A stretch of 64,000 bases of DNA from Actinacidiphila cocklensis (GTDB lineage Bacteria; Actinomycetota; Actinomycetes; Streptomycetales; Streptomycetaceae): positions 120,480 to 184,479 of the forward strand of contig NZ_CAJSLV010000044.1 of assembly GCF_907177275.1 (NCBI RefSeq), given 5' to 3'. A program made the translations under genes and the position numbers. Position 1 is the first letter of the stretch. The number at the start of each line of letters is the position of its first letter. Of the stretch, positions 17,333 through 25,434 are shown piece after piece. The notes below the pieces were generated by a model. It had not been told where the DNA came from. It searched no databases and saw only the letters and a program-made list of their open reading frames with translations.

Positions 17333-18052
17333 CTACGCGTAGGCCGCGGCCTGGTACACGTGCACGAGCGAGTCGACCACGTGCTCGACCCCGGCGTCCG
17401 TCAACTGCCGATGCTTCCTGGCGTTCCTCGCATAGCCGAGGAAGGCGACACCGGCGGCGGAGGCCGCCTCGTAGTCGCGGGGGGAGTCGCCGATCATCAG
17501 GCACTGCCCGGCGCCGACGCCCGTACTGCGTATCGCCTCCCGCACGCAGGAGGGATGCGGCTTCAGCAGCCGCGGGTCGGCAGCCCTGCCGTGCACATGC
17601 GGGCCGAAGCAAGCGGTCAGGCCGCGCAGTTCGAGATAGCCGAGGACCGCCGCCGCCGAGTTGTTGGTCGTCACCGCGACGGACTTGCCGCGCGCCACCA
17701 GCCGCCGTACGAGGGAGTCGGCGTACGGCGTCGGCCTGGCCGAGACGATCGCGACCGATTCCTGGTCGGTGAGCAGCTTGTCCAGTTCCGCGACCCTGTG
17801 GTCGTGCTCCGAGCCGTCGAAGGCCTTCGCCACGTCCAGCAGGATCTGTATCGGGTCGGTCCGGTGGGCCACTTCGGGCGCCCGTGGCCAGGAGGCGACA
17901 CGGGAGGTCAGCGCCGCCGCGACCTCGGTTGCCTTGTGCCCGCCGAACACTGCGGTGAGCGGGCCGTCGAAGTCGAACAGGACGCAGTTCGCGGCGGCCA
18001 GCAGCTCCCTGAGCGTGTCGGCCGTCGTCCGGGGGGGCGGGTGCGAGGTCAC
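17333..18052 (-). CDS. HAD-family phosphatase
   Basis: A 239-residue haloacid-dehalogenase hydrolase, probably a phosphatase of small metabolites. Motif I is VLFDFDGPLTAVFGG (nucleophile Asp in DFDGP), motif II is VAVTTNNSAAAV, motif III Lys is in LLKPHPSCV, and motif IV is LMIGDSPRDYEAASAAGV. A helical cap lies between motifs I and II. Its GTG overlaps the TGA of the upstream GntR gene (GTGA), so the two are cotranscribed. A common Streptomyces arrangement pairs such HAD proteins with GntR regulators and phosphotransferases. The substrate is unknown. Confidence 0.9.
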   Translation of the reverse strand: MTSHPPPRTTADTLRELLAAANCVLFDFDGPLTAVFGGHKATEVAAALTSRVASWPRAPEVAHRTDPIQILLDVAKAFDGSEHDHRVAELDKLLTDQESVAIVSARPTPYADSLVRRLVARGKSVAVTTNNSAAAVLGYLELRGLTACFGPHVHGRAADPRLLKPHPSCVREAIRSTGVGAGQCLMIGDSPRDYEAASAAGVAFLGYARNARKHRQLTDAGVEHVVDSLVHVYQAAAYA

Positions 18053-18927
18053 TCAAAGAGTGTCAACGGCTCGGCGATCGTTGACCAGAGCGTTTCGAAC
18101 CAGCGCTGCGAGCTGTGGACGAATGCCGCGCCCTGGCCGTCCTCGGCGTCGGCCGAGTAGTGGTAGAGCGTGGCGTCGAGACCGAGGATGTCGTAGATCT
18201 CCATTTCCTGCTGCTGGAACGGCACCATGCGCCTGACGACCTCGTAGTAGCCGAACAGCGCGTCCGTGCCGTTGAGCAGATACAGCTTGTGCATCGGGGT
18301 GAGCGGGACCGTCCTGATGTCCACCCTCACGTCGGCCACGTGCCCGGAGTCCGCCAGCGCGCCCACCGCGCTCTGCACCGTCACCGCCTGGCTGATCGTC
18401 AGCCTGCGGAGTCGGCGCAGCGGCCGGTCGTCGTCGGCGTCGCCCACCGCCTTGGGGAGCGCGAGCCGCACGTCGGGCGACGGCAGCAGCAGCCGCACCG
18501 CGATCGATTCCGGCCGCAGCTCGCCCCTCCTGACCCGGCGCAACGGCTCCTGAAGCGCGGAGTTGAGGGTCTCCGAGGTGAACGAGAAGGAGTCCAGAGT
18601 GATCCGGTCCGCCTCGAAGGCGGCATCGATGTGGTCGGTCAGCCCCACGCCTGCGGGTTCCGGCGCCGTGTGGGCGGCGGACCGGTCGAGGACGTAGGAG
18701 CCGCGGCCCTGCTGGGAGTCGATCCAGCCGTCCCGCCGCAGCTCGTCCAGCGCGCGCTGCACGGTGGCGCGGGACACGTCGAAGCGCCGCACCAGCGCCG
18801 CCTGGGTGGGCAGTTGGGCTCCCGCTTCGAACGTGCCCTGCTCGATGTCGTGACGCAGTTCCCAGGCGATCCGCAGATACGGCACCTCGGGCGGGCTTCC
18901 GCTCACAGCCGACTCATGCAGGCTCAC
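18049..18927 (-). CDS. GntR-family transcriptional regulator
   Basis: A 292-residue regulator. The N-terminal winged helix is standard GntR: YLRIAWELRHDIEQGTFEAG, QLPTQAALVRRFDVSRATVQ and RALDELRRDGWIDSQQGRGS. The C-terminal part (residues about 90-292) has no strong UTRA signature and resembles a sensor domain found in Streptomyces GntR proteins next to HAD and phosphotransferase genes. GTG at 18925-18927 was chosen because the family start lies close behind it. Upstream sequence contains TTGACA (on the minus strand, about 18954-18949) as a -35 candidate. It likely regulates its own operon with the HAD gene; the ligand may be a phosphorylated or nucleoside-like compound (inference). Confidence 0.85.
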   Translation of the reverse strand: MSLHESAVSGSPPEVPYLRIAWELRHDIEQGTFEAGAQLPTQAALVRRFDVSRATVQRALDELRRDGWIDSQQGRGSYVLDRSAAHTAPEPAGVGLTDHIDAAFEADRITLDSFSFTSETLNSALQEPLRRVRRGELRPESIAVRLLLPSPDVRLALPKAVGDADDDRPLRRLRRLTISQAVTVQSAVGALADSGHVADVRVDIRTVPLTPMHKLYLLNGTDALFGYYEVVRRMVPFQQQEMEIYDILGLDATLYHYSADAEDGQGAAFVHSSQRWFETLWSTIAEPLTLFE

Positions 18928-19245
18928 GGCAACAGCGTACAACCCTCTGTCAACTTTGGGACTTGACTGAGATTCGTTTTGCGATCTCCGCCAAGTGGCA
19001 CAACATGATTGCCAGACATCAATCAACTTATGGAATTTGACCAAGAGTTGCTGAAGTTGGCCAAGCAGGCTCGGCCGGTACGCCCGTCCAGCGTCGTACG
19101 AGCGTCAGCCGACACCGCGGTGCCGGCAGCCAAGCCGGGCAGGTGCGGGCGAACGACCCGGTAGGCGTCGACAAATGCCGGACCTAGCGTCGTCGCCACG
19201 GGCGGGAAGAGGACCACGTCAGTCGCCCAGGAGGGGGTGAGGGCG

Positions 19246-19425
19246 ATGCTCTTGATGGATCTGACGGTCTGGTTGCTTCAACAAGGGCTCGAAAACCGCT
19301 ACGGCCCGGTCATGGGAGCAGGGCTCCTGTGCTGCGGGGTCGGCTTACGGAACCGCGCACGCAGCACACAGGCATGGTGCGCCGGCGGAGTCCTGATCGT
19401 GCTGGCGTATCTGGCGCAGCACTGA
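19246..19425 (+). CDS. Small membrane protein, 59 residues
   Basis: The ORF is preceded by AGGAGGGGG with good spacing to ATG 19246 (a GTG at 19237 overlaps the Shine-Dalgarno and is less likely). The peptide has an amphipathic start (MLLMDLTVWLLQQGLENRYG) and two hydrophobic stretches (VMGAGLLCCGVGL and CAGGVLIVLAYLAQ). It ends at a strong terminator. This looks like an isolated transcription unit for a one- or two-pass membrane peptide. No family is recognised. Confidence 0.5.
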   Translation: MLLMDLTVWLLQQGLENRYGPVMGAGLLCCGVGLRNRARSTQAWCAGGVLIVLAYLAQH

Positions 19426-19454
19426 GCCCCCGGGGCATCACGCCCAGGGGGCTC
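19424..19454. terminator. Bidirectional intrinsic terminator
   Basis: GAGCCCCC and GGGGGCTC form a perfect 8-base stem around a 15-base loop. It starts at the stop codon of the small membrane protein gene and lies just beyond the acetyltransferase gene end on the other strand, so it can serve both. Confidence 0.75.
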
Positions 19455-19477
19455 TCCTCGTCCCTGAGGGCCTTGCC

Positions 19478-20722
19478 TCAGAACACCTCGGGGCACCAGG
19501 GCCGGCGCGGGGTGTGGAACAGGTGGGACGCGGTGGCGGCCGCGCCGGGGCGGTGCTCGGTCAGCAGGCCCAGGGCCGACAGCCGCTCGGCCGACTCGTC
19601 GCCGAGGTAGAGGCGGGCCAGGGTGGCGACGTCCAGGGTCAGATCGGGCGGCGAGGCGGGGGCGGGAGTGCAGCGCGGGGCCGCGCCGGGAGCGGTCTCC
19701 AGCCGGAAGGTGCCGCCGGCCAGGCCGTCGGCGTCGCGCACGTCGAGTACGAGGTCGGCGCCCAGCGGGGCGTAGGTGCGGGCCGACAGTGCGACCGGGA
19801 CGTCCAGCAGCCGCAGCCACATGTAGTCGGCGTAGGTCTCGGTGCGGGCGGCGCGGGGGTCGCCGAGCAGCAGCGGGAGGATGTCGTCGGGCGGGCGGTG
19901 GCCGGACTTGAGCCGGACGACCCAGTCCAGCGAGAGCAGGTAGCGCCACAGCGCCGCGTCGGCGTCCGGGGTCGCGGCGAGCTGCCAGAGCACCTCGGCT
20001 TCGGCGTTGGGGAACTTGCCCGGCCAGTAGGGGTCGTTGACCCGGTACGCCGCCATGCCGTCGACCTCGCCCGCCGTGTCGCGGTGGACGACGAAGAAGG
20101 GCACCTGGAAGCCGAACGAGGGCAGCACGATCGCGCCGGTGGCCCGGTCCCACCAGCGGCTGTCACGGCTGATGGCGCCCGGGGTACGGACGCGTACCCG
20201 CTCGTGCAGGGCCGGTCCCAGCGCCCGCACCTCGGCCGGGGTGACCAGCTCGACCGTGCCGGATACCGCGTCACCCGGCGGGAGCACCGCCCGCGGCACG
20301 TCGACCTCCCACTCGGTGACCCAGGTGGCGGGGCCGAAGCCGAACCGCCCGTAGATCGGGTACTCGGCGGCGATCAGGATGGCCACCGCCTCGCCGCGCT
20401 CCTTGGCCGCCGCGAGGTCCGCGGCCATCAGGCGAGTGGCCAGGCCCCGGCGGCGGTGCGTGGCGGTGACGGTCACGTTGGTCACCGCGGTGGCGGACAC
20501 CGAGCCGCCGCCCGGCACCGTCAGGTCCCGCGCCATGCTGCGGAAGGTCCCCACGCAGCGGTCCCCGTCGAAGGCGCCGCGGGTGCGGTCCAGGTCGAAC
20601 CCGGGCCGCGAGAGCGCGATCTCCTCCGCGGAGATGACCTGCGACCGGTGGAAGCCGGTGTGCATCGCCTGCACCCACGGGCCGACCTCGGACTCGGTGA
20701 TCGTGCGTATCTCAACACCCAT
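19478..20722 (-). CDS. Eis-like GNAT N-acetyltransferase
   Basis: A 414-residue acetyltransferase of the Eis type: an N-terminal GNAT domain with the acetyl-CoA loop VTATHRRRGLATRLMAADLA, a second GNAT-like middle domain and a C-terminal SCP2-like domain. The protein ends in ...WCPEVF; in Eis enzymes the C-terminal carboxylate acts as the general base. IYGRFGFGPATWVTEWEVD is also typical. Eis proteins acetylate several amines of aminoglycosides or cationic peptides, but the physiological substrate here is unknown. It is transcribed alone, towards the terminator at 19424-19454. Confidence 0.85.
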   Translation of the reverse strand: MGVEIRTITESEVGPWVQAMHTGFHRSQVISAEEIALSRPGFDLDRTRGAFDGDRCVGTFRSMARDLTVPGGGSVSATAVTNVTVTATHRRRGLATRLMAADLAAAKERGEAVAILIAAEYPIYGRFGFGPATWVTEWEVDVPRAVLPPGDAVSGTVELVTPAEVRALGPALHERVRVRTPGAISRDSRWWDRATGAIVLPSFGFQVPFFVVHRDTAGEVDGMAAYRVNDPYWPGKFPNAEAEVLWQLAATPDADAALWRYLLSLDWVVRLKSGHRPPDDILPLLLGDPRAARTETYADYMWLRLLDVPVALSARTYAPLGADLVLDVRDADGLAGGTFRLETAPGAAPRCTPAPASPPDLTLDVATLARLYLGDESAERLSALGLLTEHRPGAAATASHLFHTPRRPWCPEVF

Positions 20723-20793
20723 GTCCGCACGTTACGCAGCCGCGCCCGCCGCCCGCATCCGGTTATCACGGCAGGCCCCGGGCCGGCCGCCGG

Positions 20794-21372
20794 TCAGCCG
20801 TCGGAGAGCAGGTCGTCGATGTGGGCCTCGCCCTCGCGGTAGCGGCGGGCGATCTCCGCCGAGCAGTCGTCGACGGTCTGCTGGAGGCTCAGCCTGCGGC
20901 CCGAGACCTGCTGCTCGTGGCGGGCCAGCCGGGCCATCCCCGCGTGCAGCTCGGGGTCGGTGCGCGCGTCGAGGTCGGACAGCTCCACCTCGGCGAGGAT
21001 GTCGGCGGCCAGCCGCTGCACCCGGGGGCTCAGCGGGGTGCCCAGCGTGACGTGCCGGGCCGAGCGGACCCGGGACGGGCCGTCGGCGAGGATCTCCGGG
21101 AGCCGGTCGAGCACCGGGGCGTCCGGGCCGCCGGGGGCGCCGGGCAGGGCGGCGGCACCGGCCCTGCGGCTCAGCTCGGCCCGCAGGATGTCGATCCGCC
21201 CGTGCAGCAGCCGGCGCAGATACGACAGGTCGGCCTCCTCGCTCTGGGCGTCCCTGCGCAGGGTGCGCAGCGCCACCAGGTCGAGGCCGCCCAGGTCGGC
21301 TGCCGCGGTGTCCGCCAGTGGGCCGCGGGGCGCGGGCGGGCGGGACGGCCCTGGTGCGTCGGCCTTGAGCAT
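20794..21372 (-). CDS. rsiG: RsiG-like c-di-GMP-dependent anti-sigma factor
   Basis: A 192-residue helical protein with the two RsiG coiled-coil helices. RsiG sequesters the sporulation sigma factor WhiG when bound to cyclic-di-GMP through E(X)3S(X)2R(X)3Q(X)3D motifs. The second motif is perfect: EQQVSGRRLSLQQTVD. The first reads EADLSYLRRLLHGRID, where His stands in place of Gln. The N-terminal 35 residues and the middle linker (ALPGAPGGPDAPVL) are disordered. The start ATG gives MLKADAPGPSRPP. whiG itself is not in the window, as expected. Family assignment rests on the motif pair. Confidence 0.85.
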   Translation of the reverse strand: MLKADAPGPSRPPAPRGPLADTAAADLGGLDLVALRTLRRDAQSEEADLSYLRRLLHGRIDILRAELSRRAGAAALPGAPGGPDAPVLDRLPEILADGPSRVRSARHVTLGTPLSPRVQRLAADILAEVELSDLDARTDPELHAGMARLARHEQQVSGRRLSLQQTVDDCSAEIARRYREGEAHIDDLLSDG

Positions 21373-21773
21373 GCGGTGGCCCTTCCTGGTGGGCGCCGGG
21401 GGCTGGCACCGCCGGCAGGTCGGCGGCGGTGCCGGGAGCCTGTCCAGCGCCGGACGTGATCATGCCTGTCGTCCCCCGCACGCAGCAGCCGTACGCGCCG
21501 GCACCGCGAGGGCGGCTCCCACACGGGCAGCTCCGCCACGGCAGCGCACGCGGCAGGCGGCCACGGGCGGGGAATCCTGCCGTCGATGCTGCCACCTGTC
21601 CCCGGCACCCCGCAGCGAGTCTGCACCCGAACGGCCGTCGCGACAGTTGTGCGAGGCGGCCGGTGCGGCGCGCGCCGGCGTCCGTACGCGCCCCCGCCCC
21701 GGTACGGTGACCGCCCGCGTGCGCGCCCCCACCCTGGTTCTTCCGGCGTTCCCGCACCCGACACAATGAGGCC
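21373..21773. other. Gene-free divergent region, rsiG / dtd
   Basis: No convincing coding frame is seen in these 401 bases; both flanking genes start here. GACACAATGAG just before the dtd start may contain its -10 element. No strong inverted repeat was found. Confidence 0.6.
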
Positions 21774-22196
21774 ATGCGAGCGGTGGCCCAGCGGGTGAGC
21801 GAGGCGAAGGTCGTGGTCGACGGGCGGAGCGTGGGAGCCATCGGCCCCGGGCTGTGCGTCCTGGTCGGGGTGACGCACGACGACACCGCGGAGAAGGCGG
21901 CGGCGCTGGCCCGCAAGCTGTGGACGCTGCGCATCCTGCCCGAGGAGCGGTCCTGCTCCGACATCGCGGCACCGCTGCTGGTGATCAGCCAGTTCACGCT
22001 CTACGGCGACGCCCGCAAGGGCCGCCGCCCCACCTGGAACGCCGCCGCGCCGGGACACCTGGCGGAACCGCTGGTCGACGAGGTCGTCGCCCAGCTGCGT
22101 GCGCTGGGCGCGACCGTCGAGACCGGGGTCTTCGGCGCCGACATGAAGGTGTCGCTCACCAACGACGGACCCTTCACCGTCGTCGTGGAGCTCTGA
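21774..22196 (+). CDS. dtd: D-aminoacyl-tRNA deacylase
   Basis: A 140-residue DTD homologue that hydrolyses D-amino acids (and glycine from tRNA-Ala) mischarged on tRNA, acting in translation quality control. Signature motifs are [20 protein letters not shown] (SQFTLYGD) and the C-terminal [15 protein letters not shown] (NxGPxT, here NDGPFT), which together form the chiral proofreading site. The start [18 protein letters not shown] is the family N-terminus, so the ATG is secure. It is a single gene converging on ygfZ. Confidence 0.95.
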   Translation: MRAVAQRVSEAKVVVDGRSVGAIGPGLCVLVGVTHDDTAEKAAALARKLWTLRILPEERSCSDIAAPLLVISQFTLYGDARKGRRPTWNAAAPGHLAEPLVDEVVAQLRALGATVETGVFGADMKVSLTNDGPFTVVVEL

Positions 22197-22244
22197 GCGC
22201 GGTTCGCAGCGCGGCTCGGCTCAGGGATCGGCTCTGCGCCCCGC

Positions 22245-23213
22245 TCAGGGCGCGACGACCGTCTCCTGGGTCGCGGCGGTGTCCCCGGCCAGCAGCGTCG
22301 CACCCTCCGGGGTGTTGCGCTTGACGACCGCGAGCGCGATCGGGCCCAGCTCCCAGTGCCGGGCCGACGAGGTGATCGTGCCGACCGCGCGGCCCTCCTC
22401 GCCCTCGGCCGCGACCCGCACCTCGGTGCCGGGCCCGGGCAGCCGCACCTCGCTGCCGTCCAGGTGCAGGAAGACCAGCCGGCGCGGCGGGCGGCCCAGG
22501 TTCTGCACACGGGCGACCGTCTCCTGGCCGCGGTAGCAGCCCTTCTGCAGATGCACGGCGGTGTCCAGCCAGCCCAACTCGTGCGGGATGGTGCGGTGGT
22601 CGGTCTCCAGGCCCAGCCGCGGCCGGTGCGCCTCGATCCGCAGCGCCTCGTGCGCCAGCACCCCGATGGGCGGCCCGGCCTGCGCGGCGAACTCCTCGAA
22701 CCTGTCGCGCGGGACGAAGACCTCCCGGCCGTACGGCGTCTGCCGGGCGACCCACTCGGCGGGCACCTCGGTGATCGACCCGGCGGGCAGGTACACGACG
22801 GCGAACTGGTCGGAGGCGTCGGCGGTCTCGACCCGGTAGAAGAACTTCATGCTCTCCAGGTAGGCCAGCAGCGGCCCCTGGGTGCCGGGCTCGACGTGCA
22901 TCCAGGTGGTGGCACCGTCGTCGACCAGGTAGAGGGCGTGCTCGATGTGGCCGTGCGCGGACAGGATGAGCGCCTCGGTGGCCTGCCCGGCCGGCAGGTT
23001 CTCCACGTGCTGGGTGAGCAGCAGGTGCAGCCAGGACAGCCGGTCGGCACCGCTGACCGTCACCACACCGCGGTGCGAGAGGTCCACGAAACCGGTGCCG
23101 TCGGCGAGGGCGCGCTGCTCGCGGAAGAGGTCGCCGTAGTGCGCGGCCACTCCCTCGTCAGGGCCTTCTGCGGGGACGGCGCCGGGCAGCGACAGCAAAG
23201 GGCTCTTGGTCAT
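22245..23213 (-). CDS. ygfZ: Folate-binding protein YgfZ
   Basis: A 322-residue GcvT-like protein. YgfZ/IBA57 proteins use tetrahydrofolate and help maturation or repair of certain Fe-S enzymes. The diagnostic motif KGCYRGQE is present (LQKGCYRGQETVARVQNLGR), with its conserved cysteine. The N-terminal folate-binding region shows VDLSHRGVVTVSGADRLSWL. Length is typical for actinobacteria. It precedes the Nur-like regulator gene in the opposite convergent context with dtd. Confidence 0.9.
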   Translation of the reverse strand: MTKSPLLSLPGAVPAEGPDEGVAAHYGDLFREQRALADGTGFVDLSHRGVVTVSGADRLSWLHLLLTQHVENLPAGQATEALILSAHGHIEHALYLVDDGATTWMHVEPGTQGPLLAYLESMKFFYRVETADASDQFAVVYLPAGSITEVPAEWVARQTPYGREVFVPRDRFEEFAAQAGPPIGVLAHEALRIEAHRPRLGLETDHRTIPHELGWLDTAVHLQKGCYRGQETVARVQNLGRPPRRLVFLHLDGSEVRLPGPGTEVRVAAEGEEGRAVGTITSSARHWELGPIALAVVKRNTPEGATLLAGDTAATQETVVAP

Positions 23214-23303
23214 GCCGTCAAGACTACGACCAGGCCGCTCGTATGACCGGACCGGCGGTCATTGCCACGGTCACAGCGAAGGCGGCGGTACGGGCACCGG
23301 CCG

Positions 23304-23735
23304 TCAGGAGTCCGCGGCCTTCGCCGTGCAGTCGCGGCAGCGGCCGAAGATCGCGAAGTGCTTCATGTCGGTCTCGAAGCCGAACTCCGCCCGCAGCCGC
23401 TCGCCCAGCGGCGCCGCGATGTCCACGTCGGCCTCGGTGACCACGTCGCAGTCCCGGCACACCAGGTGCATGTGGTCGTGCCGGTCGGCGAGGTGGTACG
23501 TGGGGGCGCCGTGCCCGAGGTGGGCGTGGCTGACCAGGCCCAGCTCCTCCAGCAGCTCCAGCGTGCGGTAGACGGTGGAGATGTTGACCCCGGAGGCGGT
23601 CCTGCGCACCTCGGACAGGATGTCGTCGGGCGTCGCGTGCTCCAGGCAGTCGACGGCCTCCAGCACCAGCTGGCGCTGTGGCGTCAGCCGGTATCCGCGC
23701 CGGCGCAGGTCGGTCTTCCAGTCGGTGGTGACCAC
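23304..23735 (-). CDS. nur: Fur-family metalloregulator, Nur-like (nickel)
   Basis: A protein of about 143 residues. The winged helix is DWKTDLRRRGYRLTPQRQLV, then SGVNISTVYRTLELLEELGL. The metal region has GHGAPTYHLADRHDHMHLVC, a CRDC pair, and a second CRDC near the C-terminus, with FGFETDMKHFAIFGRC between. It closely follows what I recall of the S. coelicolor nickel regulator Nur, including the His-rich block. Nur represses nickel uptake and the Fe superoxide dismutase gene. The GTG at 23733-23735 lies six to seven bases after TACACT, so the mRNA may be leaderless; a GTG 21 bases upstream is the alternative. Family is certain, Nur subtype likely. Confidence 0.75.
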   Translation of the reverse strand: MVTTDWKTDLRRRGYRLTPQRQLVLEAVDCLEHATPDDILSEVRRTASGVNISTVYRTLELLEELGLVSHAHLGHGAPTYHLADRHDHMHLVCRDCDVVTEADVDIAAPLGERLRAEFGFETDMKHFAIFGRCRDCTAKAADS

Positions 23736-23814
23736 CCGGCCAGTGTAGGTCGACACGCCGGTGAACGACCGCGGCCGGCAGCTCGCAGAACCGGGCCGGC
23801 CGCGTGGGGGCCGG

Positions 23815-24378
23815 CTACTTGAAGAAGGCGATGCCGTCGTCCGGCAGGTCCTTGAGGTCGGCGATCCACTCGCGCGGGTCGACGACCTTCTTCAGGTGCG
23901 CCGACATGTACGCCCGCAGCGGCACCGAGGGGGTGGCCTTCTCGCCGACCCACATCAGGTCGCTGTTCACGTAGCCGTACAGCCGCTTGCCGCCGCTGTA
24001 CTCCGGGGCGAAGGGCAGCCGGGCCACCGCGTCCGTGACCAGGTCGATCTGCGGCTTGCCCTCGGCCAGCTCGCCGGTCCAGATCTCCACGACGCCCTCG
24101 TCGCGGCTGCTGGTGACGTCGACCTTGCGGTCCGCGCCGATCCGCCAGTAGCCGCTCTCGCTCTCCAGCGGCCTGACCTTCTTGCCCTCGTCGTCCAGCA
24201 CCCAGGTGTGCGAGACGTACTCGAGGAACGCCCGGCCGTCGTGGGTGAAGGTGAGGGACTGCCCGAAGTTGCACTTCTCCGAGCCCGGGAAGTCGTGCAC
24301 GCCCGCGCCCTCCCACCGGCCCAGCAGGAACGCCAGCGGTACGAGGTCGGGGTGCAGGTCGGACGGGATCTCGATCAT
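23815..24378 (-). CDS. Nitrobindin / FABP family heme protein
   Basis: A 187-residue ten-stranded beta-barrel protein. The family motif GxWxGxG is LLGRWEGAGV, and the proximal heme histidine lies in YMSAHLKKVVDP. Actinobacterial nitrobindins bind ferric heme and can handle NO or peroxynitrite. Its ATG (24376-24378) is one base after the stop of a 34-residue membrane peptide gene, so both are translated from one mRNA. The start MIEIPSDLHPDLVPLAF is the family N-terminus. Confidence 0.85.
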   Translation of the reverse strand: MIEIPSDLHPDLVPLAFLLGRWEGAGVHDFPGSEKCNFGQSLTFTHDGRAFLEYVSHTWVLDDEGKKVRPLESESGYWRIGADRKVDVTSSRDEGVVEIWTGELAEGKPQIDLVTDAVARLPFAPEYSGGKRLYGYVNSDLMWVGEKATPSVPLRAYMSAHLKKVVDPREWIADLKDLPDDGIAFFK

Positions 24379-24379
24379 G

Positions 24380-24484
24380 TCAGCGCTGGCCCTGGTAGAG
24401 CTTCTTCACCGCGTAGAACGCGAATGCGGCGACGCCGACGCAGACCAGCACGAGCAGGACGTCGAAGTAGTACTCAATGTGCAC
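24380..24484 (-). CDS. Small membrane peptide (34 residues) coupled to nitrobindin
   Basis: Read on the minus strand from GTG 24482-24484, the peptide starts VHIEYYFDVLLVLVCVGVAA and ends FYAVKKLYQGQR. It has one clear transmembrane helix with a basic cytoplasmic end. A GGAG lies eight bases before the start. The stop is one base before the nitrobindin ATG. The tight coupling and clean topology argue that it is a real gene; its function is unknown. Confidence 0.65.
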   Translation of the reverse strand: MHIEYYFDVLLVLVCVGVAAFAFYAVKKLYQGQR

Positions 24485-24514
24485 GGGTCGTGCTCCTCGC
24501 GAGGGCAGCGGGCA

Positions 24515-24543
24515 GGGCCGCGCCCAAGTCTAGTGCGCGGCCC
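24515..24543 (-). terminator. Hairpin terminator after the three-gene membrane protein operon? (upstream of the small peptide)
   Basis: GGGCCGCGC and GCGCGGCCC are perfect 9-base arms with an 11-base loop. The hairpin lies past the last gene of the leftward operon (ends 24613), so it most likely terminates that operon before the 34-residue peptide gene. Confidence 0.6.
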
Positions 24544-24612
24544 CGCCCCGGGCGCGGCCAGCCCACGTGACGTGCCGCTCAGCCGTGCGCGGCAGCAGGG
24601 GCCGCGTACCGC

Positions 24613-25434
24613 TCAGCCCAGCAGCTGGGCCTGCAGCCGCACGGTCTGCCGGAAGGCCTGCTCGGGCACCTCGCCGCCCTTGCGGGTCAGCAGTACCAGC
24701 GCCACGGTGTCGCCCGCCGTCACGTAGGCGAACCGGGTCATGCTCGCGCCGTACGGGGCGGTCTCGCCGTAGCCGGAGACCGTCTCGCGCCGGGGGACCG
24801 TGCGGTCCACGAGGCTGCGGTCGGGCCTGTCGGTGGTGACGCCCTCGACCGGGCGGCCGTCGGCGTCAGGGCCGACGATCTCGGCGTAGCCCGCGGAGAT
24901 CATCTGCAGCAGGTACACCTCCGCCCTGGTGCCGTCGGGCATCGTCCAGGCGCGGCCCGCGATGTGCCGCAGCCCCTGCTGCTTGAGGAACAGCGCCTTC
25001 TGCGCTCCTGCCCCGTTCTGCCTCGTCCTGAGGTACGCGGCCGTCGGCAGCCAGCCCTTGGTGCCGGGGAAGGCCGGGTCGTCCACCGCGCCCCGCGGCA
25101 GCGGGACCAGCAGCGAGCGCAGGTCGGCGTAGTGGATGCCGCCGGGGTCGAGCGCGGCGTCCAGCGGGCGGGGCCTGCGGGCGGGGAGCAGCGGGAGCGC
25201 GATCGGCGGGTAGGTCCAGCGCCCGTCGTCCGGCGTCCTCAGCCCGGGGATCTTCGTGCGCTCCGGACGGGTCACGGCGTAGGCGGTGCCGGCGCCGAAG
25301 ACCGCGAAGACCAGCAGCACGGACGTCCAGCGCAGCGCGACCCGCGCCCGCGGGCTCATCCCGTGCGAGGCGACGACGTCGAGGTCGGTGCCGGTGCCGG
25401 TGCCGGTGCCGGTGTGGAGGTGGGTGCCGGACAT
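24613..25434 (-). CDS. Membrane-anchored protein, third gene of a three-gene operon
   Basis: A 273-residue protein with an N-terminal cytoplasmic segment that includes a Thr-Gly repeat (TGTGTGTG), one transmembrane helix (VALRWTSVLLVFAVFGAGTA) and an extracytoplasmic domain of about 220 residues. That domain contains IHYADLRSLLVPLPRGAVDD and a C-terminal GDTVALVLLTRKGGEVPEQA, features also seen in its two upstream neighbours (HYGDLGELLLP...). The ATG overlaps the upstream stop by one base (TGATG). No family name is known to me. Confidence 0.75.
   Translation of the reverse strand: MSGTHLHTGTGTGTGTDLDVVASHGMSPRARVALRWTSVLLVFAVFGAGTAYAVTRPERTKIPGLRTPDDGRWTYPPIALPLLPARRPRPLDAALDPGGIHYADLRSLLVPLPRGAVDDPAFPGTKGWLPTAAYLRTRQNGAGAQKALFLKQQGLRHIAGRAWTMPDGTRAEVYLLQMISAGYAEIVGPDADGRPVEGVTTDRPDRSLVDRTVPRRETVSGYGETAPYGASMTRFAYVTAGDTVALVLLTRKGGEVPEQAFRQTVRLQAQLLG
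25387..25414. repeat. GGTGCC hexanucleotide microsatellite
   Basis: Four full copies of GGTGCC plus GGTG lie near the 5' end of the third membrane-anchored protein gene and encode its Thr-Gly repeat. Copy number change would be in frame. Confidence 0.85.

Noticed and set aside
19023..19217. 64-residue ORF upstream of the GntR gene (minus)
   Set aside because: No ribosome-binding site, no hydrophobic or domain pattern, and it overlaps the likely GntR promoter region.
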